Part shown: positions 50,437 to 58,862 of the stretch, piece by piece
Position numbering within the stretch: position 1 is the stretch's first letter
How the letters are laid out: each line of letters opens with the position of its first letter
From: Promicromonospora thailandica
GTDB taxonomy: Bacteria > Actinomycetota > Actinomycetes > Actinomycetales > Cellulomonadaceae
Assembly (NCBI RefSeq): GCF_024171955.1
Contig: NZ_JAMTCS010000016.1
Location: forward strand, 62,001-126,000
Length of the DNA: 64,000 bases
Direction of reading: 5' to 3'
Position numbers and translations under genes: made by a program
Notes under the pieces: generated by a model
Seen by the model: the letters and a program-made list of their open reading frames with translations, nothing else
Databases searched by the model: none
Told to the model about the DNA's origin: nothing

Positions 50437-51654
50437 TCAGCTCCAGGCGGTACCCAGTGCCGCCCACACCACGGGGGAGTGCGCCGGGTCGCCCGTGCGC
50501 TCCCACGCCTCGGCCTGCTCCCGCTGCCACGCCCCCAGCGCCGCCACGGGGTCGGCGGCCTCGTGCGCCGCGTCCACGGCCACGACGGCGCGCGCGAACG
50601 CCTCCGACCGCGTGCCGCTGCCCGTCAGCGCGTCCAGGCCCGCGTCCGTCGGCAGGGCCCAGCGGGCCGCCGTGACGTACTGCGCCCCGCGGGCCGTGAA
50701 TGCCGCGACCAGGCCCGCCGGGTCCGCGTACGCGGTGTCGCCGCCCGACGCGCAGCCCACCAGCGCGACCCGCGACGGCGCCGCCCACCCGTCGAGCGCG
50801 ACGTCGGCCGCCAGGAGAGGGCGGTGCACGCCGCTCACGAGCGGCGCACGCCCGCGCGCCTCCGGGCCGTCCGTGAGGTGCAGGCTCGTGCCCAGCGCGT
50901 ACGTGCCGGCGCTCACGTGCCCCACGTAGAGGAAGCGGGCCGCGTCCGCGAGCAGCTCGCGCAGGCGCTCGCGGTCCAGGTGCGAGCGCACCGGGCCCTC
51001 GGCGGGCGTGCCCCGGAGCCGGTCGCCGAGGCCGGCCAGCATCGCCTCGACCAGCGGCTCGGACGTTCGCATGACCGGTTCGAGGCTCGCGACGGCACCC
51101 GGCACGACCGGGCTCACGGCGGCCACGACGGGCCCGCCCGGCCGGTGCGGCGCCGGCGTCCGGGTACGTGAGCCGCGCACGGACGCGGGCAGCAGCAGCG
51201 ACACGTCGCAGCGGTGCACGAGGCGCTCGCCGTCGTCCACGCGCAGCGCCTCCCACGGCACGACGGCGAGCGCGGGCGACCCCTGCACGCGCAGGTGCGG
51301 GCGCCGGGCGCGGAAGTGCTCCAGCTCGGCCACCAGGGGCGCGGGGAACAGGGCGCCCGCGAGCGCCTCCGCCAGCCGCATCTCCTGGTCGACGTCGCCG
51401 AGCACGGCCCAGGAGCGGCGCAGCGCGTCGGGGACGGTCTCACCGTCGGCGGGTCGCGGGGCGGCGGCCCGGAGCGCGGCGAGCGCGGGGAGCGGCGGCT
51501 GGATCCCGGCGAGGCGGGGCCGGTCCAGGGCGTGCTCCCAGCGCCACGTGACCCAGAGCCCGCCGTCGGAGGTGTCGACGTACTTGACCTGCACGGTCGG
51601 CCGCCCGCCGGGCAGGTCGGCGATCTCGGCCAGATCGGGCGTGAGCAGGCTCAC
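50437..51654 (-). CDS. CHAT domain protease-like protein
   Basis: The protein has 405 residues from GTG 51654. The CHAT fold covers about 150-400. The catalytic histidine is His246 in FLYVGHVSAGTY and the cysteine Cys301 in VALVGCASGGDT, matching the LHxAxHG and LxxCxSG motifs of CHAT caspase-like proteases. PWEALRVDDGERLVHR is the usual CHAT entry strand. The N-terminal 130 residues are unrelated to known domains. The start overlaps the helical-repeat gene upstream (GTGA), so the protease and its sensor are translated together, a split version of TPR-CHAT proteins. Activity is inferred. Confidence 0.9.
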   Translation of the reverse strand: MSLLTPDLAEIADLPGGRPTVQVKYVDTSDGGLWVTWRWEHALDRPRLAGIQPPLPALAALRAAAPRPADGETVPDALRRSWAVLGDVDQEMRLAEALAGALFPAPLVAELEHFRARRPHLRVQGSPALAVVPWEALRVDDGERLVHRCDVSLLLPASVRGSRTRTPAPHRPGGPVVAAVSPVVPGAVASLEPVMRTSEPLVEAMLAGLGDRLRGTPAEGPVRSHLDRERLRELLADAARFLYVGHVSAGTYALGTSLHLTDGPEARGRAPLVSGVHRPLLAADVALDGWAAPSRVALVGCASGGDTAYADPAGLVAAFTARGAQYVTAARWALPTDAGLDALTGSGTRSEAFARAVVAVDAAHEAADPVAALGAWQREQAEAWERTGDPAHSPVVWAALGTAWS

Positions 51655-53120
51655 CACGCGTCCACCTCCTCGTCGGTCCGGGCCGTGATCCCGTAGCGTT
51701 CGGGCACCGCGTCGAGGGCCCAGCCGATCGGGGAGGCGGTGCCGGGCAGCGACCGTACCCGGGGCGGCACGGCGAGCAGGTCCCGGTCGTGGTCCGCGGC
51801 GGCGAGGGGTTCGGCGACGGCGCTCGCCGCGACGTGCTCCAGCAGGTCGAGGATCTCCTCCTCCCGGTGGGCGACGGTGAGCATCTGGAGCGCGGAGTCG
51901 ACGATCCGGCCCGAGACCTCGCGGGCCCAGGTCTCGCGCAGCTCGCCGGCGGGCATGCCGAACCGGATCGCGTCGGCGGCCAGGGCGCACGGAACGGCGA
52001 TGTCGATCGCCCGGTCGAGCACCCCGGGCGCCACGGCGAACGCCGACCCCGGTGTCTCGCCGAAGCGGTACACGGCGGCGTTCCAGGCCGCGACGGCGCG
52101 CCGCACGTCGACGCGCACGAGCTCGGCCGGGCCGGTCACCAGGGCGCGGGCCCGGTCGTGCGCCGCGAGGGCGTCGGCGCTGCGTCCGGCGTCGTCGAGC
52201 GCGAGGCCGAGCACGGTGTACGCCTCGGCCTCGCCGGCGGTGTCGCCGACGGCGCGGCACCGCTCCGCGGCCCGTTCCGCCTCGGCGACCGCTCCGGTCA
52301 GGTCGCCACGCAGCCGCATCGCCTCGGCGCGGACGGCGGCCACGGCGGCTGCCCGGCGCTCGTCGCCGACCTCCAGGAACTCCTGCTCGGCGTCGGCGAG
52401 GTGTCGCCCGGCGGCGTCGGCGTCGCCCTGCTCCAGCGCCAGGGACGCCGCGTGCCGGGCGCGCTCGGCCCGGCGCGTGGCGTCGAGCAGCTGGGTGGCG
52501 GCGATCGCCTCGGCGGCCTGGGCCTGCGGTCCGGCAGCCGCGCCGGCGAGGCGGCGCAGGAGCGCGAGCCGGTCGAGGCACAGGGACACGAGGCGCGGCT
52601 CGTGCTCGGCGGCGACGGCCAGGGCGGTGCGGGTCTCGCGCTCGGCGCCGTCGAGGTCACCGGCCTCCTGCAGGGCCGACCCGCGCCCCAGCCGCGCGTG
52701 CACCTGCCCCTCCCACCACATCGGGTGGCCGAGCGGGTCGGTGGTCGCGAGCGCGGCGTCGTAGTCCGCGAGTGCGGCCGCCCGGTCGCCGGCCACCAGG
52801 TGGAGGTCGGCGCGGGCCGTCAGCAGCAGCACGGTCTCGAACGCTACCCGCGGGTCGCGCAGCCGGGCGGCCCGCCGCACGGCCGTGAACCCGGCCGCGA
52901 CGTGCTCGCGCGCCGCGGCGTGGTCGCCGCGGTCGGCGGCGGCCTGGGACAGCACGTGCCGCACGCGGGCGCGCAGGTACAGCGCGTCGGGGTGGGTGCC
53001 CAGGTACCACTTGCCGACCCGGGCGAGGATCGCCTCCGCGACGGGTGCGGCGGCCGCGTGGCCCCCGCGCTCGTACGCCTCGGCCATGACGCGGCCCAGC
53101 GTGTTCAGGTCGCGGCTCAC
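51651..53120 (-). CDS. TPR-like helical repeat protein, partner of the CHAT protein
   Basis: The protein has 489 residues from GTG 53120. Successive helix pairs resemble tetratricopeptide repeats: AAALADYDAALATTDPLGHP, LGRGSALQEAGDLDGAERET, EAYTVLGLALDDAGRSADAL. The C-terminal third (LQMLTVAHREEEILDLLEHV) matches the linker that precedes CHAT domains in single-chain TPR-CHAT proteins. It would sense a partner and control the protease. The gene overlaps both neighbours by 4 bp (GTGA), and there is no signal peptide. Confidence 0.85.
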   Translation of the reverse strand: MSRDLNTLGRVMAEAYERGGHAAAAPVAEAILARVGKWYLGTHPDALYLRARVRHVLSQAAADRGDHAAAREHVAAGFTAVRRAARLRDPRVAFETVLLLTARADLHLVAGDRAAALADYDAALATTDPLGHPMWWEGQVHARLGRGSALQEAGDLDGAERETRTALAVAAEHEPRLVSLCLDRLALLRRLAGAAAGPQAQAAEAIAATQLLDATRRAERARHAASLALEQGDADAAGRHLADAEQEFLEVGDERRAAAVAAVRAEAMRLRGDLTGAVAEAERAAERCRAVGDTAGEAEAYTVLGLALDDAGRSADALAAHDRARALVTGPAELVRVDVRRAVAAWNAAVYRFGETPGSAFAVAPGVLDRAIDIAVPCALAADAIRFGMPAGELRETWAREVSGRIVDSALQMLTVAHREEEILDLLEHVAASAVAEPLAAADHDRDLLAVPPRVRSLPGTASPIGWALDAVPERYGITARTDEEVDAW

Positions 53121-53953
53121 GGCCCCACCTCCCGGGCGATCTCGACGAGCCGCCGGGCGTCCACGCCCGGCACGGCCGCGAACCCGGGTACCACCAGCCG
53201 GAACACCGGCCGGGACGTGAGCAGGGCCGGGGGCGCGGGCACCTCGCCCCACCAGGCGTCGCCCGCCCGGTGCAGCGGCACCGTCACGCCGTCGGCCACG
53301 GCGGTCAGGACGACGGGCTCCGGGTCACCGGCCACGGGTGCCGCGGGCACCGTGACCGCCACGGTCAGCGCGGCGCCGACCTGCCACGCGATCCGGCCCA
53401 GCGGGTCGGCGACGCCCTGCGGCACGGCTCCGGGGTCCACGCGGTCGTCGCCCGCCATCAGCACATCACCGGTGGCCGGCGTCCCGCCCGCCGCGAGCGC
53501 GAGGTCCTCCCGGCGCGGGGGCGCGTCCGGCGCCGTGCCCGCGAGCCCGTGGTCGTCGGCGACCTCCCGCACCCGCGCGGCCAGCGGGCCGACCGCCGCC
53601 TCCTCCAGCGGGCCCAGCCGGGCCTCGTGCGCCGCGAGCTCCCGCAGCGCACGCTCCACGGCCTCGTCGTCGTCGGTGATCCCGTCGAGCGCGGCCAGCG
53701 CCACGGCCCGGCGGGCGCACAGCACCCGGGGGTCGAGCGGGGCGACGTCCGCCACGCGCGAGGCGGGCCACCAGGCCGCGCGCCACGCGTCGAGGGCGAC
53801 CCGCCGCATCGTGTCGCGCGGCGCGTCGAGCCAGCCCGCCGTCCGCGCGGCGTCCCACACGTCCTCGCCGCCCTCGCCCGTACCGAGGTCCCACCACAGC
53901 AGCGCGCCCGCACCCTCGAAGACGGCGGTGCGCCACGCGACGGGGCGGGTCAC
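53117..53953 (-). CDS. Unrecognised protein of the CHAT operon
   Basis: The protein has 278 residues from GTG 53953. The first 110 residues are helical and tryptophan-rich (GALLWWDLGTGEGGEDVWDA, ALDAWRAAWWPASRV). The last 110 are beta-rich (GAALTVAVTVPAAPVAGDP, VFRLVVPGFAAVPGVDARRL), like a small beta-sandwich. No catalytic motif is seen and no family recognised. It overlaps the genes before and after by 4 bp. It could be a substrate or regulator of the protease. Confidence 0.75.
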   Translation of the reverse strand: MTRPVAWRTAVFEGAGALLWWDLGTGEGGEDVWDAARTAGWLDAPRDTMRRVALDAWRAAWWPASRVADVAPLDPRVLCARRAVALAALDGITDDDEAVERALRELAAHEARLGPLEEAAVGPLAARVREVADDHGLAGTAPDAPPRREDLALAAGGTPATGDVLMAGDDRVDPGAVPQGVADPLGRIAWQVGAALTVAVTVPAAPVAGDPEPVVLTAVADGVTVPLHRAGDAWWGEVPAPPALLTSRPVFRLVVPGFAAVPGVDARRLVEIAREVGP

Positions 53954-55146
53954 CGGGCACCGTCCTGGGCGAGCGCGGCCTTGACCCGGTCGCGCCGGTC
54001 GAGCACGACGGACCGCAGCACGCCGTCGAGCAGGTCCCACACGTCGGCGGCCGGCAGGTCCCGGCCGCGCAGCTCGCGTCCCTGCAGGCGCACCCAGAGC
54101 CGGCGCACGAACGCCGTGCGGGCGCCGTCGGCGGGCACGGAACCGTCCGGCAGCCGGAGCGCCTGCCGCACGAACGCCTCGCGCCGCCAGCGGCCCGCCA
54201 GCCGGCGGGCGGCGTCGGTGGCGCCGTCCAGGCGGGCCGCGACGGAGCCGGCAGTCATGACGGCGCGGCTCGCCTCGTCGGCGAGCTGCCACGGCCGGGC
54301 GCTGCGGCGCGCCTCCTCGTCCACGACCCGGCGCAGGCCCGCGGTCCCGGTGATCTCCAGGCCCGCGACCGCGCCGAAGAGCCGTTCGAGCACCGACCGG
54401 TCGAACGGCGGCGGCAGTGCGCTCTTCGACGCCGTCGTGCCGACCTCGGGCGGCGCGACGACGTCGTGCGCCGTCAGGCCCTCGTCCCGGGCGTGTCCCG
54501 GCGCCCGCAGCGCGGCACCGGCCGCCGACCCGTCGCCCGCCGCGACCAGGGCGGCGAGCTCGGCCTGCCCGCCGGTGGCGCAGGCGTCCAGCAGGGCGGC
54601 CACCCGCGCGGCGTCCGGGTGGCCGTGGGCGTCGGCCTCCGCCCACGCCGCCTCGATCTCGCGCCGCACCTCCTGCGCCACCGCCGGCAGGGTCAGGTAG
54701 GCGCGCAGGTCGGCCCCGGTGACGCGGTCGGCGTCGTGCACGTCGTCGACCTCCTTGCCCGCCACGTCCGCGGCGTCCGGCCCCGGGTGGCCGTGCCGGT
54801 GGGCCAGCTCGTAGGCGCGCTGGAAGTACAGGTCCTGCGGGTGTCCCGTGGTGATCCGCCGGGCGCGGCGCGCGCGCTTCATCAGCACGAACCAGGCGGC
54901 GGTGGCGACGAGGTCGGCGCGGGCCGCGAGCACCCGGTCGCGCAGCTCGCGGGCGGCGTCGTCGTCCAGCAGCGCGCGCCCGAGGTGCGGGTACCGCACG
55001 GGGCGCACGACGAGGGGGTCCACGATCAGCCGCGTGGTGCGCGCCAGGGGCAGCCCGGCCTCGTTGCTCAGGGGGGCGACGTCGTCGCCGAGCTCGCGCC
55101 AGGCCTCCGCGAGCACGCCCGCGCGTGCCCTGGTCTGCGCGATCAC
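53950..55146 (-). CDS. Unrecognised helical protein, first gene of the CHAT operon
   Basis: The protein has 398 residues from GTG 55146. It is arginine- and alanine-rich and predicted mostly helical: LVATAAWFVLMKRARRARRI, QDLYFQRAYELAHRHGHPG, AARVAALLDACATGGQAELA. A long middle linker and a C-terminal helical domain (DVWDLLDGVLRSVVLDRRDR) follow. No known motif is recognised. Its end overlaps the next gene by 4 bp (GTGA). It is divergent from a membrane protein gene across 86 bp, where the operon promoter must lie. Confidence 0.75.
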   Translation of the reverse strand: MIAQTRARAGVLAEAWRELGDDVAPLSNEAGLPLARTTRLIVDPLVVRPVRYPHLGRALLDDDAARELRDRVLAARADLVATAAWFVLMKRARRARRITTGHPQDLYFQRAYELAHRHGHPGPDAADVAGKEVDDVHDADRVTGADLRAYLTLPAVAQEVRREIEAAWAEADAHGHPDAARVAALLDACATGGQAELAALVAAGDGSAAGAALRAPGHARDEGLTAHDVVAPPEVGTTASKSALPPPFDRSVLERLFGAVAGLEITGTAGLRRVVDEEARRSARPWQLADEASRAVMTAGSVAARLDGATDAARRLAGRWRREAFVRQALRLPDGSVPADGARTAFVRRLWVRLQGRELRGRDLPAADVWDLLDGVLRSVVLDRRDRVKAALAQDGAR

Positions 55147-55232
55147 GTCCGCAACCCTACCGGCGTCCGCTCCCGCGGCACGGTGCGGGAACCTGTGACC
55201 GGGAGGGGTGCGGGCCGCCCTACGGTCTCCGC

Positions 55233-55832
55233 ATGGCACAGCACCTGACCCCGAGCCGGACGGCGCTCACGATCGCGCGGATGCGCGACTTCGGTGCGCA
55301 CCGCACCGCGTACCCCGTCAACCGGTCCCACGACCGGTCGCTGGGCATCATCTCGGTGCTGCTCGTGGCGGCACCGGTCCCGTTCGCCTGGACCGCGTAC
55401 GCGTCCTCGCCGTGGGGCGGCGGGGGGAGCGTGGTCGGGATGATCCTTCCCGGGCTCGCGGCACTCGTGTTCCTCGTGGCGGCCGTGCTCATCGGCATCC
55501 CCGGCCTGCTGGGCCTGTTCAGCCACCCCTACGCGACCGTCCACCTCTTCGACCGCGGCGCCGTCGCGATCCGGGAGCGCGGCGGCAGCTGGTCGTGGCC
55601 GTACGAGAACGCGACGGTGCGGTACGTGCTGTGGCAGGAACCCTGGGAGGGCGAGCACCGGACCCGCCCGCAGGTCTGGATCACGTTCCGTGACGGCGAG
55701 GTCCTGTGCTTCGACGGGCTCTCCGCGGACGACCGCGCGGTGCTGCCCGCCCTGTCCGAGGCGCTCGGGGGGAGCAGGGAGCCCGAGGAGATCGGGGAGC
55801 TGCCCGCGCACAAGGCGCCTGCCCCGTTCTGA
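55233..55832 (+). CDS. Two-helix membrane protein, hypothetical
   Basis: The protein has 199 residues. Two membrane segments, GIISVLLVAAPVPFAWTAYA and VVGMILPGLAALVFLVAAVL, are followed by a cytoplasmic beta-rich domain (ATVHLFDRGAVAIRERGGSW, VWITFRDGEVLCFDGLSADD). The layout recalls PH-like membrane domain proteins (YdbT/DUF-type) of unknown role. It diverges from the CHAT operon and precedes another membrane protein by 41 bp. Confidence 0.72.
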   Translation: MAQHLTPSRTALTIARMRDFGAHRTAYPVNRSHDRSLGIISVLLVAAPVPFAWTAYASSPWGGGGSVVGMILPGLAALVFLVAAVLIGIPGLLGLFSHPYATVHLFDRGAVAIRERGGSWSWPYENATVRYVLWQEPWEGEHRTRPQVWITFRDGEVLCFDGLSADDRAVLPALSEALGGSREPEEIGELPAHKAPAPF

Positions 55833-55873
55833 GCCGGCCGTCCTGAGCCAGCCGTCCTGAAGGAGGACCGACC

Positions 55874-56905
55874 GTGACCGAGCCGACCGCGCCCGAGCCG
55901 ACCGACGAGTGGTACCCCCGGAGCGTCCGGGCCGAGGACCTGGGCCTGCCGCACGAGCCCCGGGTCAACCTGCGCGGTGTTCTGCTCACGCTCGGCGTGC
56001 TGGTGTCCGTGGGTCTGGTCGTCTTCGTGCTCCTCGGGCCGACCGGCGTGCTGCCGCGCGGCGACGTGTGGCCCCGCCCCGCGGTCGCCGTCGGCACCCT
56101 GGACGGGCACGACGTCGCGGTGCTCGCCTACGACCTGCCCGGCACCGACGCCGTGGTCGCCTACGACACGGTCACGGGGGAGCGGCTCTGGAAGCGGCCC
56201 GCCGAGTGGCAGGCACGGCCCCTGGCCGCGGGGACCGAGCACGCGATCGTCCGGGACGACCAGCAGCTGCGGATCCTCGACCTGCGCGACGGGTCGACGG
56301 TCGCCGAGGGCGCCGACGTCGCGGGCCTCGACCTGCCCCACGGCGAGCTGAACTGGTGGGAGGACGGGGACGCCGCTGACCCGCAGGAGGGAGTCGTCTA
56401 CGTGTCGACGCACGACGGCTTCCCCGAGACGCGGCCCGACCTGGTGCGAGCCGTACCGTTCGACGGCACCGCCGCCGCACCGCTGACGCCAGGCCAGGCG
56501 GAGCGCTGGGGCTGCTACGTCGAGTCGGTCGACGCCGGGGCGCCGGCGGACGTCTCCGACCCGGCGGTCCTGGTGGACGACGCGACCGGCGTCGTCGTCC
56601 CGGACGTCTGCGCGCTCGAGTGGCCCCGGTCCGCGGACGGCGAGCTCGCCCCGGCCACCGGACTCGTCGCCACCGTGACGCCGGCGGACACCGGGCTGTC
56701 CCACCTGGTGCTCCGCGACGGGGACACCGAGGTGTACCGCCTCGACCAGGTCGATCACGTGGCCGTGGCACGCACCACGCCGTCGGGCGGCGCCGTGATC
56801 GTGGTGCAGGTGCGGGAGCCCGCGCTGTTCGGGCTCACGTCCCGCGCCCTCGGGGTCCTCGTGCTCGTCTCGCCCGAGGGCGTGGTGACGCAGACGCAGC
56901 TGTGA
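55874..56905 (+). CDS. Membrane-anchored beta-propeller-like protein
   Basis: The protein has 343 residues from a GTG start with AAGGAGG upstream. One membrane helix near residue 35 (LLTLGVLVSVGLVVFVLLGP), then an extracellular repeat region with PQQ/WD-like strands (DAVVAYDTVTGERLWKRPAE, QLRILDLRDGSTVAEG). Only a partial propeller can be counted. Two cysteines (about residues 216 and 246) could pair outside. No enzyme motif is seen. It is probably cotranscribed with the preceding gene. Confidence 0.75.
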   Translation: MTEPTAPEPTDEWYPRSVRAEDLGLPHEPRVNLRGVLLTLGVLVSVGLVVFVLLGPTGVLPRGDVWPRPAVAVGTLDGHDVAVLAYDLPGTDAVVAYDTVTGERLWKRPAEWQARPLAAGTEHAIVRDDQQLRILDLRDGSTVAEGADVAGLDLPHGELNWWEDGDAADPQEGVVYVSTHDGFPETRPDLVRAVPFDGTAAAPLTPGQAERWGCYVESVDAGAPADVSDPAVLVDDATGVVVPDVCALEWPRSADGELAPATGLVATVTPADTGLSHLVLRDGDTEVYRLDQVDHVAVARTTPSGGAVIVVQVREPALFGLTSRALGVLVLVSPEGVVTQTQL

Positions 56906-56949
56906 GCACCGGCGCGCGTCCCGTTCTGAACCGCCTCAGCGCCGGGTGC
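56906..56949. terminator. Bidirectional terminator-like hairpin
   Basis: GCACCGGCGC (56906-56915) pairs with GCGCCGGGTGC (56939-56949), one bulged base, between the convergent propeller and esterase genes. The right arm enters the esterase's last codons. Confidence 0.5.
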
Positions 56950-58189
56950 GGGCCATCCACTCCCAGATGCTCCGGCCGTGGTGGCGCGGGTCGTTGCGGG
57001 CCACGTAGATCCACGACCAGTGCCCCGGGTAGGTGTTGCCGTCCCGCGTCACGCCGTCGTACATGGTCATGATCGAGCCGTCGATGAGGCCGTGGGCGTG
57101 CAGCGTGTTGTCCTCGGGGTCGAGCGTGGTGTCGTCGGACGACGCCACGAGCCACGTGGGCGTCGTCATCGCGGCGAGCTCGGCGTCCGAGACGAAGTAC
57201 GTGCCGGAGCCGTCCCGCGGGCCGATGCCGCAGCAGATCGGCGTGGACGTCGCGAACAGCCCGGGGTGCTCCGCGACCATCTTGAGCGACATGTACCCGC
57301 CGTTGGAGCAGCCGACCACGTGCACCCGGTCGGGGTCGATGCGGTGCGCCGCCGCGACCTCGCGGATCGCCTCCAGGACCAGCGGCGTGAACCCGTCGCC
57401 GTCCAGCATCCAGGCGGACGTCGCCTGCGGGGCCAGCACGTAGGCGCCGCCGAACAGCCGCTGCGCCTCGGGCGTGGCGAAGCCCAGCGCCCCGCGGTTG
57501 GCCCGCAGCGGCGTCTCGTTGTCGTAGTAGTCGTGGCCGCCGTCGAGCAGACCGCCCTCGCCGCCGCCGTGCAGCCAGACCACGAGCGCTGCGCCGCGCC
57601 GTCCGCCCCGCCGCGCGGGGGAGAACAGCCGGTAGTTCAGGCCTGAGGCCGTCACCTGCCGCGAGAACGCGTCGACCTCCGGGTCCGTCACCCGGCCCTC
57701 GCGGAACGCGTCGAGCACGACCGGCCCGCCCCGGCCCCGCAGGGGTCCGGTCTGCGTGATCGTGTGCTCGAGGTCGAGCACCACGTTGCGCCCGAACTGG
57801 CCCATGTACTGCAGGGTGTCCCCGCCGGGCACGCCCCACCCGTGCTCGAGCTCCAGGACGATCTCGCCGCGCCGCGTCCAGGACACGGCGGTGACCGTCC
57901 GGTCCTGCTCGTAGGCGACGTCGCCGCTGAGCGGGTTGGTCGCCCGCACGTGCACCGTGAACGTCGCGGTGCCGACCGACGACCGCTCCACCCGGTGCAG
58001 CGCCTGGCCGGACAGCACCACCGACGTCACCTGCTCGCCGCTGTCGAGCACCTCGGCCACCGGCGTCACCAGCACGGCGCCGGGACCGTGGCCCGCTGCG
58101 CTCGCCGTCGGCGCGCCCAGCAGGGCCGACGCGCCGACGGCGGCGCCCGAGGCGAGGAGGGAGCGGCGGGAGATCGGGGTGCTGCGCAT
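56936..58189 (-). CDS. Tat-exported esterase/polymer depolymerase-like hydrolase
   Basis: The protein has 417 residues. The signal peptide SRRSLLASGAAVGASALLGA is of Tat type (SRRSLL). An Ig-like N-terminal domain (about 35-155) precedes an alpha/beta hydrolase: LVVWLHGGGEGG oxyanion turn, nucleophile in HVVGCSNGGYMSLKM (GCSNGG), and a catalytic His near YPGHWSWIYVARND. It resembles the PHB-depolymerase/feruloyl-esterase-like secreted hydrolases. AAGGAG precedes the ATG. Substrate unknown, possibly an esterified plant polymer. Confidence 0.9.
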   Translation of the reverse strand: MRSTPISRRSLLASGAAVGASALLGAPTASAAGHGPGAVLVTPVAEVLDSGEQVTSVVLSGQALHRVERSSVGTATFTVHVRATNPLSGDVAYEQDRTVTAVSWTRRGEIVLELEHGWGVPGGDTLQYMGQFGRNVVLDLEHTITQTGPLRGRGGPVVLDAFREGRVTDPEVDAFSRQVTASGLNYRLFSPARRGGRRGAALVVWLHGGGEGGLLDGGHDYYDNETPLRANRGALGFATPEAQRLFGGAYVLAPQATSAWMLDGDGFTPLVLEAIREVAAAHRIDPDRVHVVGCSNGGYMSLKMVAEHPGLFATSTPICCGIGPRDGSGTYFVSDAELAAMTTPTWLVASSDDTTLDPEDNTLHAHGLIDGSIMTMYDGVTRDGNTYPGHWSWIYVARNDPRHHGRSIWEWMARTRR

Positions 58190-58350
58190 GGCGGAACTCC
58201 TTCGTCCGGGGCCAGGACCGGCGCCACCGCCGGCCACGGGGGAGGCTATGACCGCACCCGGCGCACGTCAACGGGTCGGCGGGGGCCGCCGATGAGTTCT
58301 CGCGCGCCGGGGCGTCGGTCAGGTACTGCTCCGAGGAAAGGAACACCGTC

Positions 58351-58737
58351 ATGGTCACCACGCTCCGCAGCTTCAGCGGCTTCTCGGTGGACGACGCCGC
58401 CACCGCCCTGCGCTTCTACCGGGACACGCTCGGGCTCCCCGCGCGGGAGAACGCCATGGGCGGCCTGGAGATCGACCTGACCGAGGGCTCCTCGGTGTTC
58501 GTCTACGCCAAGGGCGAGGCGCACCAGCCCGCGTCGTACACGGTCCTCAACCTCGTCGTGCCGGACATCGACGTCGCGGTCGGCGAGCTCGAGGCGGCGG
58601 GCGTGAGCCTGCTGCGGTACCCGGGGTTCGACCATGACGAGCGCGGCGTCGTGCGCAGCACCGACCCTGCTCAGGGGCCCACGATCGCCTGGTTCACCGA
58701 CCCGGCGGGGAACGTCGTCGCGCTCATCGAGGACTGA
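58351..58737 (+). CDS. Small VOC family protein
   Basis: The protein has 128 residues and one VOC module: SFSGFSVDDAATALRFYRDT, LGLPARENAMGGLEIDLTEG, PTIAWFTDPAGNVVALIED. The metal ligand positions are reduced, with glutamates at the end of both halves, so it may bind a ligand without strong metal coordination. GAGGAAAGG precedes the ATG. It is divergent from the esterase. Confidence 0.85.
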   Translation: MVTTLRSFSGFSVDDAATALRFYRDTLGLPARENAMGGLEIDLTEGSSVFVYAKGEAHQPASYTVLNLVVPDIDVAVGELEAAGVSLLRYPGFDHDERGVVRSTDPAQGPTIAWFTDPAGNVVALIED

Positions 58738-58862
58738 GCGCCCCGCTCCGGGCGAGCGGGCGAAAACTCGTCGCGTGCCGTGGCCCCCACGGCGCCCGGG
58801 GAGCGCTACCGTACGGGTGCCGGCTCGCGGCAGACGTCGACGTCGATCCGAACGGAGCTCCA

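Noticed and set aside
51789-53984. A 731-codon plus-strand frame across the CHAT operon
   Set aside because: Antisense shadow; the minus-strand genes have conserved motifs, GTGA overlaps and family-like composition.
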